Assembly: GCA_019415335.1 (NCBI GenBank)
Contig: DXKH01000056.1
Location: forward strand, 62,001 to 126,000
DNA: 64,000 nt
Direction of reading: 5' to 3'
Source: Citrobacter sp.
GTDB taxonomy: Bacteria; Pseudomonadota; Gammaproteobacteria; Enterobacterales; Enterobacteriaceae
Part shown: piece by piece, positions 11,218 to 20,365 of the stretch
Numbering within the stretch: position 1 is the stretch's first letter
Layout: each line of letters opens with the position of its first letter
Program-made: the position numbers and the translations under genes
The notes under the pieces: generated by a model
Database searches by the model: none
What the model was told of the DNA's origin: nothing
The model's input: only the letters and a program-made list of their open reading frames with translations

Positions 11218-11224
11218 AGCATAG
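11218..11224 (-). promoter_or_regulatory. Sigma-S type -10 of osmF operon
   Basis: On the minus strand the sequence reads CTATGCT, which matches the sigma-S extended -10 pattern with the diagnostic C at -13. No good -35 is seen, which is usual for sigma-S promoters. The E. coli osmF gene is known to depend on sigma-S. Confidence 0.6.
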
Positions 11225-11272
11225 TCGAAAAGTCTTCCGTTAACCCGACATTTCCGTTTTTTCACGGCTGCA

Positions 11273-11304
11273 ACAGGGGGAACCCATTAGTGAGTTCCCC
11301 CTGT
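11273..11304 (-). terminator. Hairpin after bglX
   Basis: A perfect 11-bp inverted repeat (ACAGGGGGAAC with GTTCCCCCTGT) around a 10-nt loop starts 5 nt after the bglX stop codon. No T-run follows, so it may be a 3'-end-stabilising hairpin or a Rho-dependent end rather than a classic terminator. Confidence 0.55.
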
Positions 11305-11309
11305 AACGG

Positions 11310-13607
11310 TTACAACAATTCAAACGATCCCTGCTTCACGCGGGCAGAATCGACGCCAATGAAGACATTGAACTTGCCGGGTTCGGCATCGAACGTCATC
11401 TGTTGATTCCAGAACTTCAGCGCATTGATATCAATCGGGAAGCTGACGGTCTGCGTTTCGCCAGGTTTCAGGTTTACTTTCTTAAAGCCCTTCAGCTCTT
11501 TCACCGGACGACTCAGGGAAGCCGTGACGTCCTGCACGTAAAGCTGGATCACCGTCTCACCTTCACGTTTGCCGGTGTTGGTCACCTTCACACTTGCCGT
11601 CACGCTGCCGTCACGTTTCATGGTCGGCGCAGAGAGCGTAACGTCAGAGACGTTAAAGGTGGTGTAGCTCAGACCATAACCAAACGGATAGAGCGGGCCG
11701 TTAGCTTCGTCAAAGTAGCGAGAGGTGTATTTGTTCGGCTTGTCGGCATTATACGGACGACCGGTGTTGAGATGGCTGTAATAGGTCGGGATCTGCCCCA
11801 CCGAACGCGGGAAGGACATTGGCAGTTTGCCTGACGGGTTGTAGTCGCCAAACAGAACGTCGGCAATGGCGTTCCCCCCTTCAGTCCCGGCAAACCAGGT
11901 TTCCAGAATCGCATCGGCCTGTTGATCTTCTTTCACTAACGCCAGCGGACGACCGTTCATCAGCACCAGCACCAGCGGTTTGCCGGTCGCTTTCAGCGCC
12001 GCAATCAGATCGCGCTGGCTCTGCGGCAAGGTGATATCGGTACGGCTGGACGCTTCATGCGCCATGCCCTGCGCCTCGCCCACCACAGCGACGACCACAT
12101 CAGACTGCTTCGCCGCCTTGACGGCTTCATCAATCATCTCCTGGGGCGAACGCGGATCCACCTTCACCGCCTCTTCGTACTGATTGAGGAAGGTGACAAT
12201 GTCTTTATCGTTAGTGACGTTGGCCCCATGGGCGTACACCACTTTACCCTTTGTGCCGAGGGCATTTTTAATGCCGGTCAGCACCGTGATGGACTGATCG
12301 GCGACACCTGCGGCGGACCAACTGCCCATCACGTCGCGCTTGCTGTCAGCCAACGGGCCGACAACCGCAATCGTCCCCGATTTTTTCAGCGGCAGCGTGT
12401 CGAGGCGGTTTTTCAGCAGCACCAGACTCTCACGCGCCACTTCACGCGCTTCTTTCCGGTGCAGACGGCTTTCGGCGTTGGTATCCACCGGATCCGACTC
12501 TTTCGCCCCCAGATGGCTGTACGGATCGTTAAACAACCCCATGTCATATTTCACGTTGAGTACATGGCGCGCCGCATCATCCAGTTCCGCCATCGTCACC
12601 TTGCCGGATTTGATCAGCCCTGGCAGGTACTTGCTGTAATACTCGTCGCTCATACTCATGTTAATGCCGGACTTGAGCGCCACGCGGACAGCATCTTCCG
12701 GATCGGAGGCGGTGCCGTGTTTAATCAGCTCTTTGATAGCACCATGGTCAGAGACGGTAATGCCTTTAAAGCCCCACTTGTCGCGCAGAATGTCTTTCAG
12801 CAGCCAGGCGTCAGAGGTGGCTGGCGTGCCGTTCAGCGAGTTCAGCGCCACCATTACCGCGCCGCTACCCGCATCCAGACCGGCTTTGTACGGCGGCATG
12901 TAGTCGTTAAACAGGCGCTGCGGACTCATGTCCACGGTGTTGTACTCTTTGCCGCCCTCCACGGCGCCGTAGGCGGCGAAGTGTTTAACGCTGGTCATCA
13001 CCGAATAGCGGTCCGCCGGGCTTTTGCCCTGCATCGCTTCCACCATTGTTTTACCCATGATGGAGGTCAGATACGTATCTTCGCCAAAACCTTCCGAGGC
13101 GCGTCCCCAGCGCGGATCGCGGGAGACATCGACCATCGGCGCCCAGGTCATGTTCAGGCCGTCGTCGGCAGCTTCATACGCCGAGATGCGTCCGACGGTT
13201 TTCACCGCGTCAAGGTTAAAAGAGGACGCCAGCCCGAGGCTAATCGGGAAAACGGTACGCTGACCATGCAGCACGTCGTAGGCAAAAAAGAGAGGGATTT
13301 TCAGGCGGCTCAGTTCCATCACCTGATCCTGCATTTTGCGGATGTCCTGACGGGTAACGGTGTTAAAAATCGCCCCCACCTGCCCGTCTTTGATCATCTC
13401 GCGGATCGCTTCTTTCGGGTTATCCGGGCCGACGCTGATTAAACGCAGCTGACCAATTTTTTCATCGACGGTCATTTTCGTCAGCAACTGAGTGACAAAT
13501 GCATCCCGTGCTTCCGGCGTCAGCGGATGGTTACCGAATAGTTCCTCCGCCAGCGCGGGTTGCAATGCCAGACTAACTGCGACACCTACAGAACATAGCC
13601 ATTTCAT
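11310..13607 (-). CDS. bglX: BglX periplasmic beta-glucosidase (GH3)
   Basis: Glycoside hydrolase family 3 enzyme of 765 residues. A signal peptide ends near QPALA-EE. The N-terminal GH3 barrel contains KHFAAYGA and the nucleophile Asp287 in VSDHGA. The GH3 C-terminal sandwich carries the acid/base region, and a fibronectin-III-like domain closes the protein. It removes terminal beta-glucosyl residues in the periplasm. The frame opens 13 codons earlier, but ATG 13607 starts the conserved MKWLCSVG signal peptide. It is divergent from dld. Confidence 0.97.
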   Translation of the reverse strand: MKWLCSVGVAVSLALQPALAEELFGNHPLTPEARDAFVTQLLTKMTVDEKIGQLRLISVGPDNPKEAIREMIKDGQVGAIFNTVTRQDIRKMQDQVMELSRLKIPLFFAYDVLHGQRTVFPISLGLASSFNLDAVKTVGRISAYEAADDGLNMTWAPMVDVSRDPRWGRASEGFGEDTYLTSIMGKTMVEAMQGKSPADRYSVMTSVKHFAAYGAVEGGKEYNTVDMSPQRLFNDYMPPYKAGLDAGSGAVMVALNSLNGTPATSDAWLLKDILRDKWGFKGITVSDHGAIKELIKHGTASDPEDAVRVALKSGINMSMSDEYYSKYLPGLIKSGKVTMAELDDAARHVLNVKYDMGLFNDPYSHLGAKESDPVDTNAESRLHRKEAREVARESLVLLKNRLDTLPLKKSGTIAVVGPLADSKRDVMGSWSAAGVADQSITVLTGIKNALGTKGKVVYAHGANVTNDKDIVTFLNQYEEAVKVDPRSPQEMIDEAVKAAKQSDVVVAVVGEAQGMAHEASSRTDITLPQSQRDLIAALKATGKPLVLVLMNGRPLALVKEDQQADAILETWFAGTEGGNAIADVLFGDYNPSGKLPMSFPRSVGQIPTYYSHLNTGRPYNADKPNKYTSRYFDEANGPLYPFGYGLSYTTFNVSDVTLSAPTMKRDGSVTASVKVTNTGKREGETVIQLYVQDVTASLSRPVKELKGFKKVNLKPGETQTVSFPIDINALKFWNQQMTFDAEPGKFNVFIGVDSARVKQGSFELL

Positions 13608-13823
13608 GTTAATTCTCTCTTTCTCTAAAGCCCGACGTGGCAGCAAAAATATAGCAAAAACCGCATTTTGCCATAAGCCTAAACGGCAGCGCGGCAGAAA
13701 GCTAAGGTTATTCTCTTAATTCTCAACGCCGCCAATTCAAAGACAGCGTGAATGAGAAAGCGTATTGTCATACAAAGCGCTATGCTTGAACCTGATATTT
13801 TGTCCCACCACAAGGAGTGGAGA

Positions 13824-15545
13824 ATGTCTTCCATTACAACAACTGATAATAAAACCTTCCTGAATGAACTCACCCGCCTGGTGGGACATTCACACCTGCT
13901 GACCGAACCTGCTAAAACCGCCCGCTATCGCAAGGGCTTCCGTTCCGGTCAGGGCGACGCCCTGGCGGTAGTTTTTCCCGGATCGCTGCTGGAACTCTGG
14001 CGCGTGCTGAACGCCTGCGTCAACGCCGATAAAATTATCCTGATGCAGGCCGCCAATACCGGCCTCACCGAAGGTTCCACACCGAACGGTAATGATTATG
14101 ACCGCGAGATTGTCATCATCAGTACCCTGCGCCTCGACAAGCTGCATGTGCTGGGCAACGGTGAGCAGGTGCTGGCCTATCCCGGCACCACATTGTATTC
14201 GCTGGAAAAAGCGCTGAAGCCGCTGGGACGCGAGCCGCACTCGGTGATTGGTTCGTCGTGCATCGGCGCGTCGGTCATTGGTGGGATCTGTAATAACTCC
14301 GGCGGTTCGCTGGTGCAGAGAGGCCCGGCGTACACTGAAATGTCCCTGTTTGCCCGTATTGATGAAAATGGCAAGCTGCAACTGGTTAACCATCTGGGGA
14401 TCGATCTGGGACAAACACCAGAGCAGATCCTGAGCCAGTTGGATGATGAGCGAATCAAAGAGGAAAATGTCCGCCACGATGGGCGACATGCGCACGACCA
14501 CGACTATGTCACCCGCGTCAGAGATATCGACGCCGACACGCCCGCCCGCTATAACGCTGATCCGGATCGCCTGTTCGAATCCTCTGGCTGTGCCGGAAAG
14601 CTGGCGGTCTTTGCGGTGCGACTCGATACCTTCGAAGCAGAAAAAAACCAGCAGGTGTTTTACATTGGCACCAACCAACCCGAGGTGCTGACGGAGATCC
14701 GCCGCCATATTCTGGCGAAATTCAACAATCTGCCGGTTGCGGGTGAATACATGCACCGCGACATCTACGATATTGCGGAACAGTACGGCAAAGACACCTT
14801 CCTGATGATTGATAAGCTCGGCACCGACAAAATGCCGTTCTTCTTCACGCTTAAGGGCCGCACCGATGCGATGCTGGAAAAGGTGAAATTCTTCCGTCCA
14901 CACTTTACCGACCGCGCGATGCAAAAGTTTGGTCACCTGTTCCCGAGTCATCTGCCGCCGCGTATGAAAAGCTGGCGTGACAAATATGAACATCATCTGC
15001 TGTTAAAAATGGCGGGCGATGGCGTTGCTGAAGCGCAAAGCTGGCTCACGGAATTCTTTAAAACCGCAGAAGGTGACTTCTTTGCCTGCACGCCGGAAGA
15101 AGGCAGCAAAGCCTTCCTGCACCGCTTCGCCGCAGCTGGCGCAGCCATTCGCTACCAGGCGGTTCATGCCGACGAGGTGGAGGATATTCTGGCGCTGGAC
15201 ATCGCCCTGCGTCGTAATGACACCGAATGGTACGAACATCTGCCGACAGAAATTGACAGCCAACTGGTGCATAAACTCTATTATGGTCACTTTATGTGCT
15301 ACGTCTTCCACCAGGATTACATCGTGAAGAAAGGCGTGGATGCTCACGCGCTGAAAGAGCAAATGCTGGAACTGCTGCAACAGCGCGGTGCGCAATACCC
15401 GGCAGAGCACAACGTCGGGCATCTGTATGAAGCACCGCCCGCGCTGACCCGTTTTTATCGCGAAAATGACCCGACCAACAGTATGAATCCCGGAATAGGC
15501 AAAACCAGCAAGCAAAAATTCTGGAAAGTCCCCTCTTCTGATTAA
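13824..15545 (+). CDS. dld: Quinone-dependent D-lactate dehydrogenase
   Basis: Peripheral inner-membrane flavoenzyme of 573 residues that oxidises D-lactate to pyruvate and reduces quinone. The FAD-binding type 4 domain spans about residues 40-180, including GSSCIGASVIGGICNNSGG. The cap and the basic membrane-binding region rich in Lys, Arg and His follow. ATG 13824 has an ideal AAGGAG 7 nt upstream and gives the conserved MSSxTTTDNK start; the earlier ATG of the same frame does not. Two hairpins follow the gene. Confidence 0.97.
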   Translation: MSSITTTDNKTFLNELTRLVGHSHLLTEPAKTARYRKGFRSGQGDALAVVFPGSLLELWRVLNACVNADKIILMQAANTGLTEGSTPNGNDYDREIVIISTLRLDKLHVLGNGEQVLAYPGTTLYSLEKALKPLGREPHSVIGSSCIGASVIGGICNNSGGSLVQRGPAYTEMSLFARIDENGKLQLVNHLGIDLGQTPEQILSQLDDERIKEENVRHDGRHAHDHDYVTRVRDIDADTPARYNADPDRLFESSGCAGKLAVFAVRLDTFEAEKNQQVFYIGTNQPEVLTEIRRHILAKFNNLPVAGEYMHRDIYDIAEQYGKDTFLMIDKLGTDKMPFFFTLKGRTDAMLEKVKFFRPHFTDRAMQKFGHLFPSHLPPRMKSWRDKYEHHLLLKMAGDGVAEAQSWLTEFFKTAEGDFFACTPEEGSKAFLHRFAAAGAAIRYQAVHADEVEDILALDIALRRNDTEWYEHLPTEIDSQLVHKLYYGHFMCYVFHQDYIVKKGVDAHALKEQMLELLQQRGAQYPAEHNVGHLYEAPPALTRFYRENDPTNSMNPGIGKTSKQKFWKVPSSD

Positions 15546-15578
15546 TTCCAGTAACAAGGCCTGACGGCATGGGCTGGA

Positions 15579-15600
15579 TTTGCACGAAATATCGTGCAAA
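15579..15600. promoter_or_regulatory. 22-bp palindrome after dld
   Basis: A perfect inverted repeat of 9+4+9 bp (TTTGCACGA, loop AATA, TCGTGCAAA) lies 34 bp after the dld stop and 59 bp before the acetyltransferase start. There is no T-run after it. It could be an operator or an RNA hairpin upstream of the terminator at 15614. Confidence 0.5.
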
Positions 15601-15613
15601 AGTAATGAGATGT

Positions 15614-15643
15614 ACCGGAGTCGTGATGACTCCGGTCTTTCTT
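15614..15643 (+). terminator. Terminator between dld and acetyltransferase
   Basis: A perfect 9-bp stem (ACCGGAGTC with GACTCCGGT) and a GTGAT loop are followed by CTTTCTT. It ends 16 nt before the start of the GNAT gene. It can end dld transcripts or attenuate transcription into the next gene. Confidence 0.75.
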
Positions 15644-15659
15644 CGCAAAGGTGAGTACC

Positions 15660-16214
15660 ATGTCTGTTGCCGATACGCTTTCTGATAACGATATCGCAGT
15701 GCGCGACGCGCTGCCCGACGACGTAGAGGCGATCTCCTCGTTATATGCGTGGCATGTGTTGAATGGCCGCGCCTCTTTTGAAGAAACGCCGCCGACGATT
15801 GATGAGATGCGCCGGCGTATGCGTGCGGTGGCGCAGTATGGCCTGCCGTGGCTGGTGGCGCTCTATCGTGGCGTGGTCGTCGGTTATTGTTACGCCACTC
15901 AATATCGTCCGCGCCCGGCCTATCGTTTTACTCTCGAAGAGTCGATTTATGTCGATGCCAGCATGACCGGACGCGGCGTCGGTAGCCTGCTGATGCATAC
16001 GCTAATCACCCGCTGTGAGGAAGGTCCGTGGCGGCAGATGGTGGCGGTGATTGGTGACGGGCATAATAATCCCGGGTCGCTGCGACTGCATAAAAAGCAC
16101 GGTTTCGAAATTGCCGGACAGTTACGTAGCGTCGGGTATAAGAAGGGAAACTGGCGGGATACGTTGATTATGCAGCGCCCACTCAACGAAGGTGACTGGA
16201 CGCTGCCGGAGTAA
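15660..16214 (+). CDS. GNAT acetyltransferase, phosphinothricin acetyltransferase family
   Basis: GNAT protein of 184 residues. The start IAVRDALPDDVEAISSLYAW and the middle SFEETPPTIDEMRRRM are typical of the Pat/YncA (MddA) group. The acetyl-CoA-binding motif is GRGVGSLLMHTLI, followed by NPGSLRLHKKHGF. Enzymes of this group acetylate phosphinothricin, methionine sulfoximine or related amino acids, so amino-acid analogue detoxification is the likely role (inference). ATG 15660 fits the AAAGGTGAG upstream; a GTG at 15651 is the alternative. The gene is not at this place in E. coli K-12. Confidence 0.88.
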   Translation: MSVADTLSDNDIAVRDALPDDVEAISSLYAWHVLNGRASFEETPPTIDEMRRRMRAVAQYGLPWLVALYRGVVVGYCYATQYRPRPAYRFTLEESIYVDASMTGRGVGSLLMHTLITRCEEGPWRQMVAVIGDGHNNPGSLRLHKKHGFEIAGQLRSVGYKKGNWRDTLIMQRPLNEGDWTLPE

Positions 16215-16228
16215 GGTTTTGTTATCCA

Positions 16229-16310
16229 TGCCGGATGACGGCATAAATGCCTTATCCGGCCTACGGCTGAGATGTTTTCGTAGGCCTGATAAGCGAAGCG
16301 TCATCAGGCT
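16229..16310. repeat. REP/BIME element
   Basis: Two oppositely oriented REP units, TGCCGGATGACGGC...TTATCCGGCCTACG and GTAGGCCTGATAAGCG...CATCAGGC, separated by a short spacer. They form a BIME in the gap between the acetyltransferase and the converging pbpG. Confidence 0.88.
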
Positions 16311-16351
16311 ATTTTCCAGGACGACGTCGCCTTATTCGGCCTATAGCCGCA

Positions 16352-17299
16352 TCAGTCGTTTTGCGCGGTTTGCTCACCCGCATTGCTACCCGTAGCGGCC
16401 ATCTGCGCCGCTTTTTGCTTTTTATAGCTCAATGCCGCTGCCGGAACCGGCATCACTTTCCCGGTTTCGATCCACGTGCGTAAACGACTGGCATCGGCAA
16501 AATGGGTGTACTTGCCGAACGCATCCATCACCACCAGCGCCACCGGTTTGTTATTGATGACCGTGCGCATCACCAGACAATGCCCCGCAGCATTGGTGAA
16601 GCCGGTTTTGGTGAGCTGAATATTCCAGTTGTCGCGATACACCAGATGGTTGGTATTGCGAAACGGCAGCGTATACGCCGGGTTAGCGAAGGTCGCCATA
16701 TCTTCACGCGTGGTGCTCAGTTGCCCAATCAGCGGATACTGCTTGCTGGCAATCAGCAGTTTGGTGAGATCGCGCGCGGTCGACACGTTGTGAATCGACA
16801 AACCGGTCGGTTCCACAAAACGCGTCTGGGTCATGCCCAGCGCTTTTGCCTTCGCGTTCATCGCCTTAATAAAGGCGTTATAGCCGCCCGGATAATGGTG
16901 CGCCAGGCTTGCTGCCGCCCGGTTTTCCGAGGACATCAGCGCCAGCAGTAACATATCTTTACGGCTGATTTCACTGTTCAGCCGCACGCGAGAGTAGATC
17001 CCTTTCATCTCCGGTGTCTGACTGATATCCACTTTCAGTTTTTCGTCCAGCGGCAGTCGCGCATCAAGCACCACCATCGCCGTCATTAATTTGGTTATCG
17101 ATGCAATCGGACGCACCAGGTCCGGATGGTTCGAATAGATCACCTTATTGGTGTTCAGATCCACGATCATCGCACTACCGGAGGCGATCTCAGGTTGAGA
17201 CGCCGCGGCAGTCGCCGCCGTTTTTGCCAGCGCTTGCGGCGCAAAAGGCACAGCCAGCATCAGCGCCAGGCTCAGTATGGAAACTCGGAATTTCAGCAT
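16352..17299 (-). CDS. pbpG: PBP7 D-alanyl-D-alanine endopeptidase
   Basis: Periplasmic peptidoglycan endopeptidase of 315 residues that cuts D-Ala-meso-DAP cross-links. A signal peptide ends at PQALA-K. The penicillin-binding motifs are all present: catalytic Ser67 and Lys70 in SITK, SEN in LMSSENRAA, and KTG in [11 protein letters not shown]. It belongs to the S11 family and lacks the large C-terminal domain of PBP5. It stands alone, with yohC upstream on the same strand. Confidence 0.97.
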   Translation of the reverse strand: MLKFRVSILSLALMLAVPFAPQALAKTAATAAASQPEIASGSAMIVDLNTNKVIYSNHPDLVRPIASITKLMTAMVVLDARLPLDEKLKVDISQTPEMKGIYSRVRLNSEISRKDMLLLALMSSENRAAASLAHHYPGGYNAFIKAMNAKAKALGMTQTRFVEPTGLSIHNVSTARDLTKLLIASKQYPLIGQLSTTREDMATFANPAYTLPFRNTNHLVYRDNWNIQLTKTGFTNAAGHCLVMRTVINNKPVALVVMDAFGKYTHFADASRLRTWIETGKVMPVPAAALSYKKQKAAQMAATGSNAGEQTAQND

Positions 17300-17464
17300 G
17301 ATGAGATTTCAGAAAATGATTCACGCGTGATGACACGCACCGCCGGAGTCAGGATGGCTCAGGCTAGCAGAGGAATCATAGCGAGCTAATGACCTTGCCG
17401 CCAGAAGAGAATCGTCAGGAAATGCTGCATTGCTGGCTTTTGCACCAACAATGCAGCCCGGTAA

Positions 17465-18052
17465 TCAGAACAAGCGATAGCCGTATCCCCAGAGGATGAC
17501 GGTCAGCGCGAGCAGCACTTCCAGTACCAGAACGCCGATAGCCAGAGTTGAACTGGAGAAACTCAACCCCTCTTCCTTATTGATATTCAGGAATGTCGGA
17601 ATACCCAGATACAGCAGATAGCCAGTATAGAACAGCGCTACCGTCCCGACGAATGCGCAAAGCCACACCAGCGGATACAGCGCCACCAGACCGCTGAGAA
17701 ACAGCGGCGTCGCCACATAACCAGCAAACACCATACAGTGCGTCAAGGACGGACGCTGCGGATAACTCCGCGCCATCCACCAGATCACGCGCCCCATGAT
17801 CGCCACGCCCGCCAGCATCACGGCATAAAACACGATCGCCAGCGCCAGCCCCGTAAACAGAGAAAGCTTCAGGATAGTGCCGTCGCCAAAATTCCAGCCG
17901 ATTTGGGTCGTACCAATGAAGGCGCAAATGACCGGGATGGCCGCCATCAAAAGCACATGGTGAGTGTAGTGATGCGAAACCGTTTCGTTCTCGCTGTTGA
18001 TCACCTGCATTTCACGATTGGGATGGGAAAACAGCCCCCAGACATGGTTCAT
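17465..18052 (-). CDS. yohC: YohC inner-membrane protein (Yip1 family)
   Basis: Membrane protein of 195 residues with five hydrophobic segments after a hydrophilic N-terminus (MNHVWGLFSHPNREM). The start pattern and the IGWNFG segment match the Yip1-domain protein YohC of E. coli. Its function is unknown. It is divergent from yohD across 163 bp. Confidence 0.93.
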   Translation of the reverse strand: MNHVWGLFSHPNREMQVINSENETVSHHYTHHVLLMAAIPVICAFIGTTQIGWNFGDGTILKLSLFTGLALAIVFYAVMLAGVAIMGRVIWWMARSYPQRPSLTHCMVFAGYVATPLFLSGLVALYPLVWLCAFVGTVALFYTGYLLYLGIPTFLNINKEEGLSFSSSTLAIGVLVLEVLLALTVILWGYGYRLF

Positions 18053-18215
18053 ACCGCCCCCTTGTTGTCAGCTGTGGACCTAACACTTCAAGTATAATTC
18101 AGCTTTGCGATTATTTATTGTACAGACAAAGAAATGCCGCCGCGCCTGATGGCCCTTTTTGAGCATCACGAATTCAGAGGGTGTATGCTTACAGTCGTGG
18201 AGGTCATACAGACGT

Positions 18216-18791
18216 ATGGATATAAACAGTTTTATTGCGCAATACGGTTATGCCGCGCTGGTGATCGGGAGTCTGGCGGAAGGCGAGACCATCACTCTGC
18301 TGGGGGGCGTTGCCGCACATCAGGGATTACTCAAATTTCCCCTCGTGGTCGTGGCCGTGGCCTTAGGCGGCATGATCGGCGATCAACTACTGTATCTGCT
18401 GGGATGCCGCTTTGGTGGCAAGATCCTGCGCCGCTTCGGGCGTCATCGTGACAAAATTCGTCAGGCGCAAAAGATGATCCAGCGTCGCCCGTACCTGTTC
18501 GTGATCGGCACTCGTTTTATGTACGGGTTCCGCGTGATTGGCCCGCTGTTGATTGGTGCCAGCCATCTGCCGCCAACGGTTTTTTTACCGCTGAATATCC
18601 TCGGCGCGCTGGTCTGGGCGCTGATCTTCACCACCCTGGGTTATGTGGGCGGCGAAGTGATCGCACCGTGGTTACACAACCTCGATCAGCATCTCAAGCA
18701 TTGGATCTGGCTGATTCTGGTGGTGGTATTGGTGATCGGCGCCCGCTGGTGGCTGAAGCGCCGCAGTAAGGCGAAGAAGGCTCAGGAGTGA
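18216..18791 (+). CDS. yohD: YohD, DedA-family membrane protein
   Basis: DedA/SNARE-associated family protein of 191 residues. Typical motifs are EGETITLLGGVAA near residue 21 and GTRFMYGFRVIGP in the middle, with several membrane helices and a basic C-terminal tail. DedA proteins are linked to proton motive force, drug resistance and polyprenyl-phosphate recycling; the substrate of YohD is unknown. The frame is open 19 codons upstream, but ATG 18216 gives the E. coli start. Its end overlaps the converging mdtQ by 10 bp. Confidence 0.93.
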   Translation: MDINSFIAQYGYAALVIGSLAEGETITLLGGVAAHQGLLKFPLVVVAVALGGMIGDQLLYLLGCRFGGKILRRFGRHRDKIRQAQKMIQRRPYLFVIGTRFMYGFRVIGPLLIGASHLPPTVFLPLNILGALVWALIFTTLGYVGGEVIAPWLHNLDQHLKHWIWLILVVVLVIGARWWLKRRSKAKKAQE

Positions 18792-20221
18792 TGATAGCCA
18801 CCGCCGAGCGCACTGGTTAGCTGGATAGAAGCATCCAGCCACTGGCCTTGTAAAATCAACCCGTTACTCTGCTCGCGTAGCGCCGGTATTCTGGCTTCGC
18901 TGACGAGGGAGCCGGCAATGATCCCGGCGTCATAGCGCGCCTGCGCCAGGCTGACCACCCGGTTGGCGTCACGTTCAATCTGCTGCTGATGCTGATTTTT
19001 TTGCATCAGCGTCGCCACCTGACTGGCGGTACGCGCCACGTCGTTCACCGCATCCACCACCGCTTTGTTATAACTGGCGATCGACAAATTGTTCTGCGCC
19101 TGGGCGATATCAAGGTTTGCATTCAGTCTGCCACTGTCGAAGATCGGCAGCGTCAGGCCTGCGGTCACGCCCATCTGTTGGGCGGAACGGCGAAACAGAT
19201 CGCTCAGATGCAGCGCATCCTGTTGCAAAAAGGCCATCAGATTGATGTCGGGATAGAATGCCGCTTTCGCCGCCTCCACGCTGCTCATGGAAGATTCGAT
19301 CACCCAGTGCGCCGCCTGTAAATCTGCTCTACGCGCCAGCAGGGCATAACCCAGTTGCGTTGGAAGTTGGCTCTCCACCTGCGGCAGGCTCACGTCATGC
19401 AGTTTCAGCGACGTCGACTGCGTGTTAGTCAGCGCGCTCAAACGTGCCTCAATCACCTTCATCTTCCCGGCGACGTCATTCAACTGCTGCTGGGTTTTAC
19501 CGTCATCAATATCCGTTTCTACCCCTTCCAGCGAAGAGGTAATGCCGTTCTGGTACAACTGGCGGTTGGTATCAATAATGGTGCGTTGTTCATGCTCAAT
19601 TTGCGTCAGCAGTTTGCTGAGCGCCGCGTCGGTCTGCCATTCCCAGTAAAGCCGGGTAACACCGCTGGCTAACAGCTGCCGGGTCTGCTCACGCTCGGCT
19701 TCCCGCGCTTTCACCGCCCCAATACGCGCTGTCACTTCCGCACGATTCTTACCCCACAAATCGAGATCCCAACCGGCGGTTAAGCCGAACGTGCCGTTGG
19801 TATACCACGGCCCGGTAGTCCCTGCCGCCGGATCGGTGACCGCAAACGGCCCCATGACCCCTTCTGCTGACATTTTCTGTCGCTCGGCATTTGCAGAGAA
19901 ATCAACCTGCGGCCCATCCTGGGCTTCGACCGCGTTGGCCTGTGCTTCGGCCAGCGTGATTCGCTGTTCCGCCACCTGCATATCCGGGGAACTGGCAAGC
20001 GCGTTCTTCACTAACTCGTTCAACTGCACATCATGATAATCCTGCCACCATTGGCTTCCCGGCCACCCGTTATTCAGCGCCGGAGGCAGCGTTGAATCTA
20101 CATGAGAGGCGAGAGGTTGCTGAGTCAGCGTCTGTTGGGTGTCATGCATGGGGGCACATCCCGCGAGCAAAATCGCCAGCGGAAAGCACGCTTTCAGCGC
20201 GTGAAAAGAGTAACGAGTCAT
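18782..20221 (-). CDS. mdtQ: MdtQ outer-membrane efflux lipoprotein, intact
   Basis: TolC-like outer-membrane factor of 479 residues in the NodT/OprM family. The lipobox is LLAGC with Cys22. Two OEP repeats are visible, each rich in coiled-coil sequence (EAQANAVEAQ and later AQNNLSIASYNKAV). In E. coli K-12 the ortholog is annotated as a disrupted gene, whereas this copy is full length with no stop or frameshift. No inner-membrane pump or adaptor gene is adjacent, so it would have to work with a partner encoded elsewhere. yohF, its neighbour in K-12, is absent. Confidence 0.93.
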   Translation of the reverse strand: MTRYSFHALKACFPLAILLAGCAPMHDTQQTLTQQPLASHVDSTLPPALNNGWPGSQWWQDYHDVQLNELVKNALASSPDMQVAEQRITLAEAQANAVEAQDGPQVDFSANAERQKMSAEGVMGPFAVTDPAAGTTGPWYTNGTFGLTAGWDLDLWGKNRAEVTARIGAVKAREAEREQTRQLLASGVTRLYWEWQTDAALSKLLTQIEHEQRTIIDTNRQLYQNGITSSLEGVETDIDDGKTQQQLNDVAGKMKVIEARLSALTNTQSTSLKLHDVSLPQVESQLPTQLGYALLARRADLQAAHWVIESSMSSVEAAKAAFYPDINLMAFLQQDALHLSDLFRRSAQQMGVTAGLTLPIFDSGRLNANLDIAQAQNNLSIASYNKAVVDAVNDVARTASQVATLMQKNQHQQQIERDANRVVSLAQARYDAGIIAGSLVSEARIPALREQSNGLILQGQWLDASIQLTSALGGGYHHS

Positions 20222-20365
20222 GAAGATGGTCTGATAAGAAAAGGTGCGCGGAGCTTACCCGTTGTTGTGACCTGTTTTTTAGTTACGCGTGGCATAACAT
20301 CTTCGGCAATGAAAAGTCACAACTGGCAAAGTATATTTCAACAGAATATCAACGCTTCAATAATG

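Noticed and set aside
12057..13442. 461-codon open frame on the plus strand inside bglX
   Set aside because: Antisense to a full-length, highly conserved GH3 gene, with no family-like sequence and rich in His and Arg as expected for the complement of GC-rich codons.
13890..14996. 368-codon open frame on the minus strand inside dld
   Set aside because: Antisense shadow of dld with no start signal and no recognisable domain.
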